Shown: positions 29,344 to 37,958 of the stretch, piece by piece
Position numbering within the stretch: position 1 is the stretch's first letter
How the letters are laid out: each line of letters starts with the position of its first letter
Assembly (NCBI GenBank): GCA_015490465.1
Contig: WFXS01000122.1
Location: 1 to 41,849 of the forward strand
Source of the DNA: Caldifarciminota bacterium
Lineage (GTDB): Bacteria; Hydrothermota; Hydrothermia; LBFQ01
Direction of reading: 5' to 3'
Length of the DNA: 41,849 nt
Program-made: the position numbers and the translations under genes
Notes under the pieces: model-generated
What the model was told of the DNA's origin: nothing
The model's database searches: none
The model's input: the letters and a program-made list of their open reading frames with translations, nothing else

Positions 29344-30057
29344 ATGTTAGTATTGTTTATTAACTACTCGTCCATACCCCCGGAGGGCTACGCGGGGGAT
29401 CCACCCAACAACCGCTACTGTACCTCGTGCCATACCGGATCCCTTAACTCAGGTCCGGGCTGGGTGACAGTCAGGGGGCTTCCCGCCACATACGATCCGG
29501 CTACTACTTACACTCTGACGCTGGTGGTTTACGACACCACCGCCGCCCGCTTTGGCTGTGAGATGGTGGCCAAAGATACGACCGGAAACGTGGTGGGAAG
29601 TTTTACGCCCGTTGGACCTAACACGACGGTGACATCGGGTGGTTACGCCGTACACGAGAACGCCCCCTACGCCGTAGACAGCTTCGCCTTCGTCTTTGAG
29701 TACACCACACCGGACGCGTCCACCTACTCCGGTCCAATCGTGATATACGCCGTAGGAAACGCTGCAGATGGAAACGGTAGTACGCTGGGTGATAACGTCT
29801 ATTCCTTCGTGGATACCCTGCTCTCAACCACGGACGTGTCCGAAGTAGTCAGGGCGGGTGGAGTGATGCTGAATGGTCGGATCCTGACCGTAGAGGCCAG
29901 AGGGGAGGTCGTGGACGTAAAGTTGTACGGTAAGGACGGCAGGATGAAGAGGGTGTTCACGGGTATAGTTTTCGGAAGGAGGAGTATACATCTCAAAGAC
30001 GGAGGCGTACTCGTCGTAAAGATGGGGAAGAGGGTCAGAGTGTTCAAGGTCCTATGA
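29344..30057 (+). CDS. Secreted CXXCH protein, 'choice-of-anchor V'-like, with a T9SS-like tail
   Basis: 237 aa. A short hydrophobic leader (MLVLFINYSS) precedes SIPPEGYAGDPPNNRYC and YCTSCHTGS; the CxxCH could hold one c-type heme. Residues ~40-150 form a beta-rich domain like the 'choice-of-anchor V'/Reeler type. The last ~60 residues, VDVKLYGKDGRMKRVF...GGVLVVKMGKRVRVFKVL, resemble type IX secretion C-terminal sorting domains. Leaderless ATG. An ATGA overlap couples it to a glutamine amidotransferase gene. The anchor and heme calls are inferred. Confidence 0.65.
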   Translation: MLVLFINYSSIPPEGYAGDPPNNRYCTSCHTGSLNSGPGWVTVRGLPATYDPATTYTLTLVVYDTTAARFGCEMVAKDTTGNVVGSFTPVGPNTTVTSGGYAVHENAPYAVDSFAFVFEYTTPDASTYSGPIVIYAVGNAADGNGSTLGDNVYSFVDTLLSTTDVSEVVRAGGVMLNGRILTVEARGEVVDVKLYGKDGRMKRVFTGIVFGRRSIHLKDGGVLVVKMGKRVRVFKVL

Positions 30058-30707
30058 GGATCCTCATAACGGCGAGCAAGAGGGAGAAGGCCAAGAACTA
30101 CGTCAATTACTTCTCACCCCTCGGTGAAGTGGACGTTATAACGCCGGAGGAGGCCCGGATGCCGGAGTTTGATTTCTTAGTTCTATCCGGGGGTGAGGAC
30201 GTACATCCGAAATACTACGGCGAGGAGATAAGGTACCCCGACCTCGTGGAGGTGAACGAGGGGCGGGACAGGATGGAGCTTACCCTTATCGGTCGCGCTC
30301 TCCAGAGGAGGAGGCCCGTGGTCGGTATATGCAGGGGCATTCAGATCCTTACCGTATTCCTCGGAGGACGCCTGTATCAGGATCTCGGTATGGAGGGGTT
30401 CAACGCCGGAATGCACAGAGTGAAGGAAGGGGACGCCTACCATCCCGTGAAGTTCTTTGGCGAATTCAGGGAGATTTTCGGGGAAAGTGGTGAGGTGAAC
30501 AGCCGCCACCATCAGGGGATAAAGGATCTTCCGGCCGCTCCTCCGGATCTCGTGGTGTTAGCACGGTCGGACGATGGCCTGATAGAGGCCTTCCGGTCGG
30601 AGAGTCTGAGGGTCCTGGCCGTTCAGTGGCACCCGGAGAGGCACCGCAGTCCCATTTCGGAAAGGCTCCTTGAGTACGTCCGGGAGTTCATAGGGCGTAC
30701 GGAGTAA
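30054..30707 (+). CDS. Class I glutamine amidotransferase (gamma-glutamyl-GABA hydrolase family, peptidase C26)
   Basis: 217 aa. FLVLSGGEDVHPKYYGE at about 42, nucleophile motif VVGICRGIQIL (Cys near 98), SRHHQGIKDLP and the catalytic VQWHPERH (His, Glu) near 192 follow the PuuD/C26 family. Substrates in the family include gamma-glutamyl-GABA and folylpolyglutamate; the one here is unknown. It is coupled (ATGA) to the CXXCH protein gene and followed by tRNA-Arg. Confidence 0.88.
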   Translation: MRILITASKREKAKNYVNYFSPLGEVDVITPEEARMPEFDFLVLSGGEDVHPKYYGEEIRYPDLVEVNEGRDRMELTLIGRALQRRRPVVGICRGIQILTVFLGGRLYQDLGMEGFNAGMHRVKEGDAYHPVKFFGEFREIFGESGEVNSRHHQGIKDLPAAPPDLVVLARSDDGLIEAFRSESLRVLAVQWHPERHRSPISERLLEYVREFIGRTE

Positions 30708-30722
30708 GGAACCCACCGGCCT

Positions 30723-30728
30723 TATAAT
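30723..30728 (+). promoter_or_regulatory. -10 box of tRNA-Arg
   Basis: TATAAT ending 13 nt before the mature tRNA 5' end, so this tRNA should carry a leader of about 5-7 nt, unlike tRNA-Gln. Confidence 0.6.
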
Positions 30729-30741
30729 ATACACCTCAGGC

Positions 30742-30815
30742 GCGCCCGTAGCTCAATAGGATAGAGCACCTGGCTACGGACCAGGAGGTTGGGGGTTCGA
30801 GTCCCTCCGGGCGCG
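30742..30815 (+). tRNA. tRNA-Arg (anticodon ACG)
   Basis: 74 nt. Acceptor GCGCCCG/CGGGCGC, D-arm GCTC/GAGC, anticodon stem CCTGG/CCAGG with loop CTACGGA (anticodon ACG, needing A-to-I editing by TadA), T-arm GGGGG/CCCTC with one G-U pair, discriminator G. CCA is not encoded. It reads CGN arginine codons, while this genome mostly uses AGG. Confidence 0.96.
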
Positions 30816-30821
30816 TTTTTT
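30816..30821 (+). terminator. T-tract after tRNA-Arg
   Basis: Six T directly follow the discriminator base. No separate hairpin exists; the GC-rich T-arm and acceptor end precede it. This is the only terminator-like T-run I noted in the window. Confidence 0.4.
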
Positions 30822-30847
30822 CGGGTGGTTTAGAACACGTCAGCCCT

Positions 30848-31495
30848 CTATTTTAGGAACGTACCTATGCTTACATGTCCACGTCTTACCTTGAGTCTAT
30901 ACTCATACCACAGAACTCTGCTGTCCATAATGAGAGAGACGCTTGCAAAGTACTTCCCATGATGGAGAGATAGATCGGCCAGGTAATAGCAGAAAAATAT
31001 CCTGCATCCGAATCTGTATCCGTGTCCTCCTATCCCCATACCGATAGATAACACCTCGGGATAACCGAATCCCATAACCGCTTTCATAACATCTGTGTAT
31101 ATAACTCTCTCAAAGTAGGAGCTTCCGAAAAACGTAGATAGGTGCAGATCCGCACCAATTCTGACTGCTCTGGTATGGGATGCGACCTTTAGACCGACCC
31201 CTATCCCCGGCATTACGTCCGTTCCCGTCTTATCGCCCGAATACCACCTGAGAGTTCCTGAAAGGTTAAGATAAGGTTCAACGTCAACGAGAGGTCTTAT
31301 GAACAGAGACCTTTCTATGAGGTATACCGGGTTGTATCCAAGTTTTACGTTTACCTGAGTCCCCCATTTCTGGTACACTCTACCGTATATCTCGTCTCTT
31401 CCCACGAATCCGGATACACCGGCTACAACATTTATCCCATCTCTTACAAAAGACCCATCGTAAATAGGTGCTGAGGGATATATGAAGTAGAACAT
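30848..31495 (-). CDS. Unrecognised protein, possible outer-membrane beta-barrel
   Basis: 215 aa, no family recognised. The sequence is rich in aromatic and Gly residues in alternating, strand-like stretches (VNVKLGYNPVYL, YLNLSGTLRWYSG, IGVGLKVASHTRAVRIGADL, FGCRIFFCYYLADLSLHHG). The N-terminus MFYFIYPSAPIYDG is not a good signal peptide, so the true start may be missing or the gene damaged. Base composition is visibly AT-richer than its neighbours and less biased to AGG. A TACACT box lies 9 nt before the ATG. It sits next to tRNA-Arg in a low-density stretch and may be transferred DNA. Confidence 0.55.
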   Translation of the reverse strand: MFYFIYPSAPIYDGSFVRDGINVVAGVSGFVGRDEIYGRVYQKWGTQVNVKLGYNPVYLIERSLFIRPLVDVEPYLNLSGTLRWYSGDKTGTDVMPGIGVGLKVASHTRAVRIGADLHLSTFFGSSYFERVIYTDVMKAVMGFGYPEVLSIGMGIGGHGYRFGCRIFFCYYLADLSLHHGKYFASVSLIMDSRVLWYEYRLKVRRGHVSIGTFLK

Positions 31496-31750
31496 AACGG
31501 GGAAAGTGTAAGGCAGAAGCCCGTACTACATGCGGATCCTTGGCGTTAAATATTAGGAACCCTTTACGCTGTACCTCTTTCGTTAGTAATAGACGGACAA
31601 AACTTTAAGCCTGGTCCTCTCTACGCAAACCGGCGCCCTATTCTGTATTCCTCTTATCAAAAACCCTTTCAGGCGTAGATTAAGGGAATTAGCCCTGGCA
31701 GATACACAGTCCACAACTCCAAAGTATACGTAATAACCGGGATAAGTTTA
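31496..31750. other. gene-free AT-rich stretch
   Basis: About 255 bases with no readable gene or repeat. It holds the TACACT box (31505-31510, minus) of the barrel-like gene and the 3' flank of the efflux operon. No hairpin terminator was seen. Confidence 0.5.
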
Positions 31751-32848
31751 TCAAATCCTCCCCAATATTGCCCTTATCCGGTAGGCGCTCCTAATGGCGT
31801 TAATTCTAGCCTCCACTACCTTCAGCCTCACCTGAAGCAGGTCGTTCTCAGTGAAAAGGTAGTCCGTGGTACCCGTAGCGGTCGTCCTGTACCTGTCAAA
31901 CTCCGACCTGTACGCCGCCTCAAGCTCCCGCAGGGCCTCCTTCAATCTCCTCTCCCTCTCAAGGTTGGACAGGTACCTGCTGTACTCGGACGAGATCAGA
32001 GCCTTCAGCCGGGAGGTCTGACCCTCGTACCGAAGGTTTGCACCCTCGTACTTCCTTGAGTACTCCTTCAGGTTGCCGAAGTAGGCGGGGAGCCACAGGG
32101 GAACGACGAGGGAGAGCGAGAAAGAAAGCCGGCCGTCCGCGTAAAGCACGCCGGGGGCAACGGTGGGGACGAGGGAGAACAAGGCGGCCCTCTTTTTGAG
32201 GTTGGCCGCCTTCCTCTCGTACTCAAGACGGCTTATAAGCGGTGAGGAGAGGACTTCCCTCTCCAGCTCCTCAAGGGGCGGTAGGGAGTCAAGTTCGGGC
32301 ATGGAAAGGGTGTCTATATCCCTGCCGTAGAAGTAGCGGAGCATATCCCTCCTGGCCCGTAGTTCCGCCTCGGCCGTCTCCAGGTCCGCCTCAACCGTCC
32401 TTATGCGGGCGATTATGCGGCTTAGGGAACTCCTGTCGGCCTTGCCCGTCCTGTAAAGTTCTCTGACGCTTTTTTCGGCGGCTTTGAGGTTCTTTAGTAT
32501 CTCCTTCAGGATACGCACCTTCTCACTCAAGAAGTACGCGTCTAAATAGGTGTCTATGGCCTCAAGGAGGAAGGCGTTCTCAAAGCCCACGTACTCCCAC
32601 ATCTTCGCCCTCTCCTCCTCCCTCGCGGCCAGAGCGTTGAAGGGCCAGGATAGGGGAAGGGGCTGGTTTATGGAGAGCGCCCCCGGCATGAACATGGCGT
32701 TGTAGGTCAGGGTGGGCTGCGGTGGGAAGAGGGACTTCAGGCTTCTGCCGGAGTAGGACTCTGCCATCTTACGGGCGGAGAGGACGTCCGGGTGCTTCCG
32801 GACCTCTTTGAGGTATTCCTGCAGGGTTATTCCGAGAAGAAGTATCAT
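31751..32848 (-). CDS. TolC-like outer-membrane efflux protein
   Basis: 365 aa, shorter than usual (about 420). Helical coiled-coil repeats of the TolC/CusC family: ITLQEYLKEVRKHPDVLSARK, ALAAREEERAKMWEYVGFEN, KAAEKSVRELYRTGKADRSSL and the second-half counterpart YRSEFDRYRTTATGTTDYL followed by ENDLLQVRLKVVEARIN. It forms the outer-membrane channel for the CusBA pump. A weak signal sequence (MILLLG) is seen. It starts in an ATGA overlap with cusA; last gene of the operon. Confidence 0.87.
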   Translation of the reverse strand: MILLLGITLQEYLKEVRKHPDVLSARKMAESYSGRSLKSLFPPQPTLTYNAMFMPGALSINQPLPLSWPFNALAAREEERAKMWEYVGFENAFLLEAIDTYLDAYFLSEKVRILKEILKNLKAAEKSVRELYRTGKADRSSLSRIIARIRTVEADLETAEAELRARRDMLRYFYGRDIDTLSMPELDSLPPLEELEREVLSSPLISRLEYERKAANLKKRAALFSLVPTVAPGVLYADGRLSFSLSLVVPLWLPAYFGNLKEYSRKYEGANLRYEGQTSRLKALISSEYSRYLSNLERERRLKEALRELEAAYRSEFDRYRTTATGTTDYLFTENDLLQVRLKVVEARINAIRSAYRIRAILGRI

Positions 32849-35800
32849 CTCACCCTCCCGTATACGACCTTATAGACCGCGGGCAGGACGATTAGAACGA
32901 GTATAAGGGCGAAGAATACCCCTCCTATCATGGGAGCGACGAGCCTCTTCATAACCCTCGCCCCTATCTCCGTCTCAAACATTATTGGCAGGAGGGAGAA
33001 GAATATCGTCATGGCCGTCATAACCTTGGGCCTTAGCCTCTTGAGGGCGCCCTCGTGTATCCCCTCTATGGGGTTGTCCGGGTGGTTCTTCAAGCCTATG
33101 TCCATAAACGTGAGCATTATAACCGCAAGCTCCGCCGCCAGGCCGAGGAGGGCTATGACACCCACCCAGGCCGCCACCGACATCTTGTAGCCGAGGAGGT
33201 ACATGAGGCCGAAGGCCCCGAAGAGGGTGAATGGAATGGAGAGGAGGACGAGGGCGGACTTGAAGAAGGACCGAAAGTTCATGTAGAGCAGTATGAAGAT
33301 GGAGAGGATGGCCAAGGGAAGTATGAGGCGCATCATGCGGGAGGCCCTCTGGAGGCTCTCGTACTGGCCGGAGAAGACGTAGGCGTATCCGGGGGGAAGT
33401 TTCAGCTTCTCTTTTATCTCTCCCTTCGCCCTCTCAACGTACTCGCTAAGACCCACGTCAGGCTTGGGTACGACGTAGACGTAGGAGGCGACGAGGCCGT
33501 TGTCGCTCTTTATGACGGCCGGACCCTCCGATATCCTTATATCCGCCACATCACCGAGGGATACCACAGCCCCCGTGGGGGTCCTGAACTCAAGGTTGGC
33601 TATGTCCTCTATCCGGCTGCGGAAGTCCCTCGCCAGCCTCACCCTTATGGGGTACCTCTCCCTCCCCTCAACCGAGTAGGAGAGGGGCATACCCCCGAAG
33701 AGCCTCGCCACCGTCTCCGTTATGTCCGACACGTTAAGGCCGTAGGCCGGGAGGACGTCCCTCTTCGGCTCTATATCCACGTACAGCATCCTTGAGGACC
33801 TGTCCGCAAAGGCCGTCTGGGTTATCTCAAGGCCGCTCAAGATCCTCTCAACCTCAACGGCGAGGCTCTCAACCCTCTGGGGGTCGTCCCCAAGGACCTT
33901 TACGCCGACGGGCGTCCTTATACCGGTGGAGAGCATATCCACCCTTATCCTTATGGGCATCCCCCACGTGTTCACCCATCCGGGGAACTGTACCTTTGAG
34001 TTGAGTTCGGCGATTATCTTCTCTATGGTCATTCCGGGCCTCCACTCCTTCCTGGGCTTCAGAAGGATCGTCGTCTCTATCATGGAGAGGGGAGCGGGGT
34101 CGGTTGAGGTCTCCGCCCGTCCTATCTTGCCGAAGACCCTCTCCACCTCCGGGACGCTCTTTATTATGGAATCCTGCTTCCGGAGTATCTCAAAGCCCTT
34201 ATCAAGGGGTACGCCGGCGACGGAGGAGGGCATGTAGAGGATGGAACCCTCGTTTATGGGGGGCATGAACTCGGAGGGAAGCCTGCGGAGGATGAAGAAG
34301 GAGAGGACGCTCAAAATAATGGCAACGCCTATTATGGGGTAGGGGAAACGGATGGAGAGGTTGAAGATAGGCTCGTAGGCCTTCATAAGGAGGCGGTTTA
34401 TGGGGTTTTCGCTCTCCGGCTTTACCCTGTTCGGTATCATGAGGAGTATCAGGACGGGCATGAGGGTTATGGAGAGGAGGGAGGCGACGGCCATGGTCAG
34501 GGTCTTGGTGAAGGCGAGGGGTCTGAAGAGCCTGCCCTCTTCGCCGGTGAGGGCGAACACCGGCAGGAAGGATATCGTGATTATCAGCAGGGAGAAGAAG
34601 AGGGAGGGTGCCACTTCGGACAGGGCCTTCTGGAGGATCTCCAACTTCTCGCTGAAGTTCTTCGGCTGTCGCTCCTCAAGGTGCTTGAAGGCGTTCTCAA
34701 CCATCACTATGCCGGCGTCTATCATTACGCCGATACTGAGGGCCATCCCTCCGAGGCTCATTACGTTAGTGGTTATCCTCAGGAAGTACATGAAGATGTA
34801 CGGGATGATCAGGGCGAGGGGGAGGAAGACGACTATGGGGGCGGACCCTCTTAGGGTGAAGAGGAAGATGGCCACAACTATGAGGACGATAACGGACTCC
34901 TTTATCAGGGTCTTTACGAGGGTCTTGACGGCCTCCTTTACGAGTTCGCTCCTGTCGTACGTGATCACTACCTCAACGCCCTCCGGGAAGGAGACCTCCT
35001 TGAGTTTCTCCTTTACGTTGTCTATGACCCTCAGGGCGTTCTCGCCGTTCCTCATTACAACTATTCCGCCCACCACCTCACCCTTGCCGTCAAGGTCGGC
35101 CATCCCTTCCGTCAGGGCGGCCCCCCTCTGGACGACGGCCACGTCCCCTAATTTCACGCTGGCACCCGTCCCCGGGTCCGTCTTCAGGACAGCCCTTTTA
35201 AGGTCTTCAACGCCCCGAATGTATCCCAAAGCCCGGATTATGTAGTACCTCTCCGACACCTCTACGACCCTTCCGCCGCTCTGGGCGTTGGCCTTCCTAA
35301 CGGCCTTTAAGACGTCGTTTAGGGTAAGGCCGTACTGCCTCAACTTGTGCGGGTCTATGTCTATCTGGTACTCCTTCAGATAGCCTCCAACGGGGGCTAC
35401 TTCCGCCACGCCGTCGGCCTCAAGGAGGAGGTACCTAAGGTAGAAGTCGTTGAAGGACCGCAGGGATGCGAGGTCGTGCCTTCCGGAGGTATCCACTAAG
35501 GCGTACATGAACACCCATCCGAGGGCCGTGGCGTCCGGACCCAGTTTCACCTGCGCCCCCTCCGGTAGGGTTATGCCGGATAGGTACTCCAAGACCCGGC
35601 TCCTCGCCCAGTACATGTCCGTCCCGTCCTCAAATATGACGTAGATGAGGGACTTGTTGGGCATTGAGAAGCCCCTAACGGCCTTGGTCCTGGGGACGGA
35701 GAGCATAGCCGAGACGAGGGGGTAGGTTATCTGGTCCTCAACGGTTGAGGGGTCCTGCCCGTCCCACCTCACCTCTATTATCACCTGCGTGTCCGATATG

Positions 35801-35919
35801 TCCGGTATGGCGTCAAGGGGGGTCCGCACCATCAGGACCACCCCCAAGAGGACGGTAAAGGCCACCGTAAATAGGGTCAAAAAGGGATTCCTTAGGACCC
35901 AACCTATGAACCTATCCAT
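32845..35919 (-). CDS. cusA: Heavy-metal efflux RND pump, CusA/CzcA family
   Basis: 1024 aa, normal. Twelve-TM proton-driven inner-membrane pump. PLDAIPDISDTQVIIEVRWDGQDP near the N-terminus, PRTKAVRGFSMP, and VMSLGGMALSIGVMIDAGIVMVEN in TM4 follow the family. The TM4 Asp pattern is closer to Cu/Ag-type CusA than to Zn/Co-type CzcA. SMIETTILLKPRKEW is also HME-specific. The Met/His-rich linker of the adaptor supports Cu(I)/Ag(I). It overlaps the unknown membrane protein upstream by 8 nt and the TolC-like gene by 4. Confidence 0.95.
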   Translation of the reverse strand: MDRFIGWVLRNPFLTLFTVAFTVLLGVVLMVRTPLDAIPDISDTQVIIEVRWDGQDPSTVEDQITYPLVSAMLSVPRTKAVRGFSMPNKSLIYVIFEDGTDMYWARSRVLEYLSGITLPEGAQVKLGPDATALGWVFMYALVDTSGRHDLASLRSFNDFYLRYLLLEADGVAEVAPVGGYLKEYQIDIDPHKLRQYGLTLNDVLKAVRKANAQSGGRVVEVSERYYIIRALGYIRGVEDLKRAVLKTDPGTGASVKLGDVAVVQRGAALTEGMADLDGKGEVVGGIVVMRNGENALRVIDNVKEKLKEVSFPEGVEVVITYDRSELVKEAVKTLVKTLIKESVIVLIVVAIFLFTLRGSAPIVVFLPLALIIPYIFMYFLRITTNVMSLGGMALSIGVMIDAGIVMVENAFKHLEERQPKNFSEKLEILQKALSEVAPSLFFSLLIITISFLPVFALTGEEGRLFRPLAFTKTLTMAVASLLSITLMPVLILLMIPNRVKPESENPINRLLMKAYEPIFNLSIRFPYPIIGVAIILSVLSFFILRRLPSEFMPPINEGSILYMPSSVAGVPLDKGFEILRKQDSIIKSVPEVERVFGKIGRAETSTDPAPLSMIETTILLKPRKEWRPGMTIEKIIAELNSKVQFPGWVNTWGMPIRIRVDMLSTGIRTPVGVKVLGDDPQRVESLAVEVERILSGLEITQTAFADRSSRMLYVDIEPKRDVLPAYGLNVSDITETVARLFGGMPLSYSVEGRERYPIRVRLARDFRSRIEDIANLEFRTPTGAVVSLGDVADIRISEGPAVIKSDNGLVASYVYVVPKPDVGLSEYVERAKGEIKEKLKLPPGYAYVFSGQYESLQRASRMMRLILPLAILSIFILLYMNFRSFFKSALVLLSIPFTLFGAFGLMYLLGYKMSVAAWVGVIALLGLAAELAVIMLTFMDIGLKNHPDNPIEGIHEGALKRLRPKVMTAMTIFFSLLPIMFETEIGARVMKRLVAPMIGGVFFALILVLIVLPAVYKVVYGRVR

Positions 35920-36547
35920 CCTTGCCCTCCAGTATCGCCCCTACCAAAGGGGGAACCCAGCACAGGTTGGCTGCGATGGTCTCAAGGGAGACGAGTATCT
36001 GGGTCGTGGGTGAGAAGCCGAGCAGACGGGCAGTCAGGAGTCCTATGGGGACTATGAGGATTATCAGCAAACTCGCTACGGAGACGGGGTTCTGTAGGTA
36101 TCTTACGAGGCCGGGGAGGATTCCCCCCTCACCACGGGCGAAAAATAGGAACATGGATAGAGTGGCGCCTATCTGGTCGCCCATGGCGTAGAGGTAGGGT
36201 ACGTAGAAACTCTTCCACGAGTACATGTTTATCCCGGCGAGCCTACTTCCCCAATCAACCACCCACGGTAGGGCTATGCCCAGGAACTTACCCCAGCCGT
36301 AGGCTTCGGCGAGGGAGCCGGCCCCTCCGAGGAGCCTGTTCTTTATAGCGAAGATCCCCTCAAATATGCTCTCCCCCTCACCGGCGAACGTGCGCACAAT
36401 CCACTCGCCTATCGGGTTCCTCTGAAGGTTGAAGGTGTCAAGGATGTAGGCGGATACGAGGCTAAGGGCGTATCCACCCAACGTAAAGAGTAGGAGTTCC
36501 CTGAAGCCTTCCCTCTCTTCCCTTTCAGTGTCCGGCATGGCCTCCAC
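35912..36547 (-). CDS. Unknown five-helix membrane protein inside the Cu efflux operon
   Basis: 211 aa, no family recognised. About five TM helices (18-38, 88-105, 122-140, 155-177, 183-203) with an acidic N-terminus (DTEREEREGF) and few His, Met or Cys, so no obvious metal site. It overlaps cusB by up to 23 nt (the start may instead be the ATG at 36538) and cusA by 8 nt. Position between adaptor and pump genes implies a role in assembly or in delivering ions or substrate to CusBA, but nothing in the sequence proves it. Confidence 0.75.
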   Translation of the reverse strand: MEAMPDTEREEREGFRELLLFTLGGYALSLVSAYILDTFNLQRNPIGEWIVRTFAGEGESIFEGIFAIKNRLLGGAGSLAEAYGWGKFLGIALPWVVDWGSRLAGINMYSWKSFYVPYLYAMGDQIGATLSMFLFFARGEGGILPGLVRYLQNPVSVASLLIILIVPIGLLTARLLGFSPTTQILVSLETIAANLCWVPPLVGAILEGKDG

Positions 36548-37919
36548 CTCCCATCCCTCTGAAGTTGGCTTCCGCGTCTATGAAGAAGACACCGGAGGCT
36601 ACGACCTCTTCTCCCGGCCTAAGGCCAGATACGACATAACCGCCCTCAACGGGCGCCACCACCTTAACGTACCTGACAGTGAAGGTGTTCTTTCCCTCCC
36701 GCACGTAGACGTAGTCCCTCTTCCCTGTCCTTATGACGGCGTCTAAGGGGACGAAGATGCCCCTGACCGCCCTCTTGACCTCAGCAACCCTTATCTCACC
36801 GTCGTAGAAGTCCCCTCCGCTGAAGACGGCCGTGAACTTGACCGTCCTCGTCCTCCCGTTTACCGACGGTGAGATCTCCGTTATCCGGGCCTCTATCCCG
36901 TCAATCACCACCCTGTCCCCAACCTTCAGGTGTCGGGCCTTGCCCTGGGGTACCTCGCCGACGAAGTAGAGGAGGTTGCCGGAGAGTATCTCGTACAGGG
37001 GGGTGTTGGGCCTGAACTCCTTCCCAACGGATACCATCACTCTGGCGACCTTACCCGAAACCGGAGACCTGAAAACGGCCGTCGTGTCCCTTACGTCCCC
37101 CGGTGAGACGCCGTAGAGACGGAGCTTTTCCCCGGCAAGGGCGAGGGCAAGGCTGTCTCCGGTCTTCCGGGCCGCCTCGTACTCCCCGAAGGCCCGCAGT
37201 ATCTCCGGCGAGTAGAACTCAAAGAGGGGTGTCCCCTTCGCCACCCTTCGGCCCTCCCTATCCACGAAGACCTTCGTTATGTATCCGGAGAAACGGGGTA
37301 CCACCCTGTAGGTACCCTTGGGGGCGTACCGGATGACACCGGCCGCCCTTATCGTAAGCGGCACCTCCGTAGAATCCACCCTGAAGGTGGAGACGTTGAA
37401 GTGGGCGAGTTTGGCCTGCGGAACCGTAAGGGAGGGACCCATATCCATCCCCTTCATATCATCCCCCTTCATCTCCTGCATACCATGACCCATCTTTGAG
37501 TGATCCATACCCTCCATCCCTTCGGACGTCCCGGCCTGCTGGCCAGCCCTGAAGGGGACGTTTATCTCGGTCTTCAGGGTCTTCCCTCCTACCTTTGCTA
37601 TGACCTGCCAGGAGCCTTCCATACTCACGCTCACCTTACCCTCGTACCTCCCCTTGCCCTTCTTCTTCAGGTCTGCTATCGCCCTCATCTCCGGCATTCC
37701 GGGCATGGGGGGCATGTAGAGGTAGAACTCTTCCAGGTCGTCCGGAGGATCAACCTCAACCTTTATGCGGTTTATACCGACGTTGATTTCACCGTTGGAT
37801 GAGTAGAGCTTCACCGTATAGCCCTCCCCCTTGAGGGTCAGAAGTTCGGTGTAGTCCCCACCTCCGCACGCAACCAGAAGCACCGGCAGGATGACCGGCA
37901 GGTATCTACTAAGTTTCAT
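36525..37919 (-). CDS. cusB: Copper/silver efflux adaptor (CusB-like lipoprotein with FixH-like N-domain)
   Basis: 464 aa. Lipobox LLVACG (Cys near 18). Residues ~30-125 form a FixH/YtkA-like beta domain (MPPMPGMPEMRAI, GSWQVIAKVGGKT). A Met/His-rich linker with MEGMDHSKMGHGMQEMKG near 137-165 is a Cu(I)/Ag(I) ligand cluster. The membrane-fusion core follows (YTITKVFVDREG-type barrel-sandwich near 210, helical hairpin 235-275, RVVIDGIEARITEISPSVNG beta-barrel). It ends Gly/His-rich (GMGGGGHAGH). TAGAAT box 7 nt before the ATG, and an inverted-repeat operator covers the start codon. First gene of the efflux operon. Confidence 0.92.
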   Translation of the reverse strand: MKLSRYLPVILPVLLVACGGGDYTELLTLKGEGYTVKLYSSNGEINVGINRIKVEVDPPDDLEEFYLYMPPMPGMPEMRAIADLKKKGKGRYEGKVSVSMEGSWQVIAKVGGKTLKTEINVPFRAGQQAGTSEGMEGMDHSKMGHGMQEMKGDDMKGMDMGPSLTVPQAKLAHFNVSTFRVDSTEVPLTIRAAGVIRYAPKGTYRVVPRFSGYITKVFVDREGRRVAKGTPLFEFYSPEILRAFGEYEAARKTGDSLALALAGEKLRLYGVSPGDVRDTTAVFRSPVSGKVARVMVSVGKEFRPNTPLYEILSGNLLYFVGEVPQGKARHLKVGDRVVIDGIEARITEISPSVNGRTRTVKFTAVFSGGDFYDGEIRVAEVKRAVRGIFVPLDAVIRTGKRDYVYVREGKNTFTVRYVKVVAPVEGGYVVSGLRPGEEVVASGVFFIDAEANFRGMGGGGHAGH

Positions 37920-37932
37920 AGTAGATATTCTA
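37903..37932 (-). promoter_or_regulatory. -10 box and inverted-repeat operator of the Cu efflux operon
   Basis: TAGAAT (37932-37927) with a perfect 9-bp inverted repeat TATCTACTA-N7-TAGTAGATA (37903-37927) that starts at the -10 box and runs through the start codon into the fifth codon of cusB. A repressor bound here would block both polymerase and a leaderless start. Confidence 0.7.
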
Positions 37933-37958
37933 AGGGGGAAACCGTACCCGTGGGGGGA

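Noticed and set aside
33055-35245. Long plus-strand frames inside the cusA region (246 and 281 codons)
   Set aside because: Shadows of cusA in the opposite strand, with unnatural composition and no start signals.
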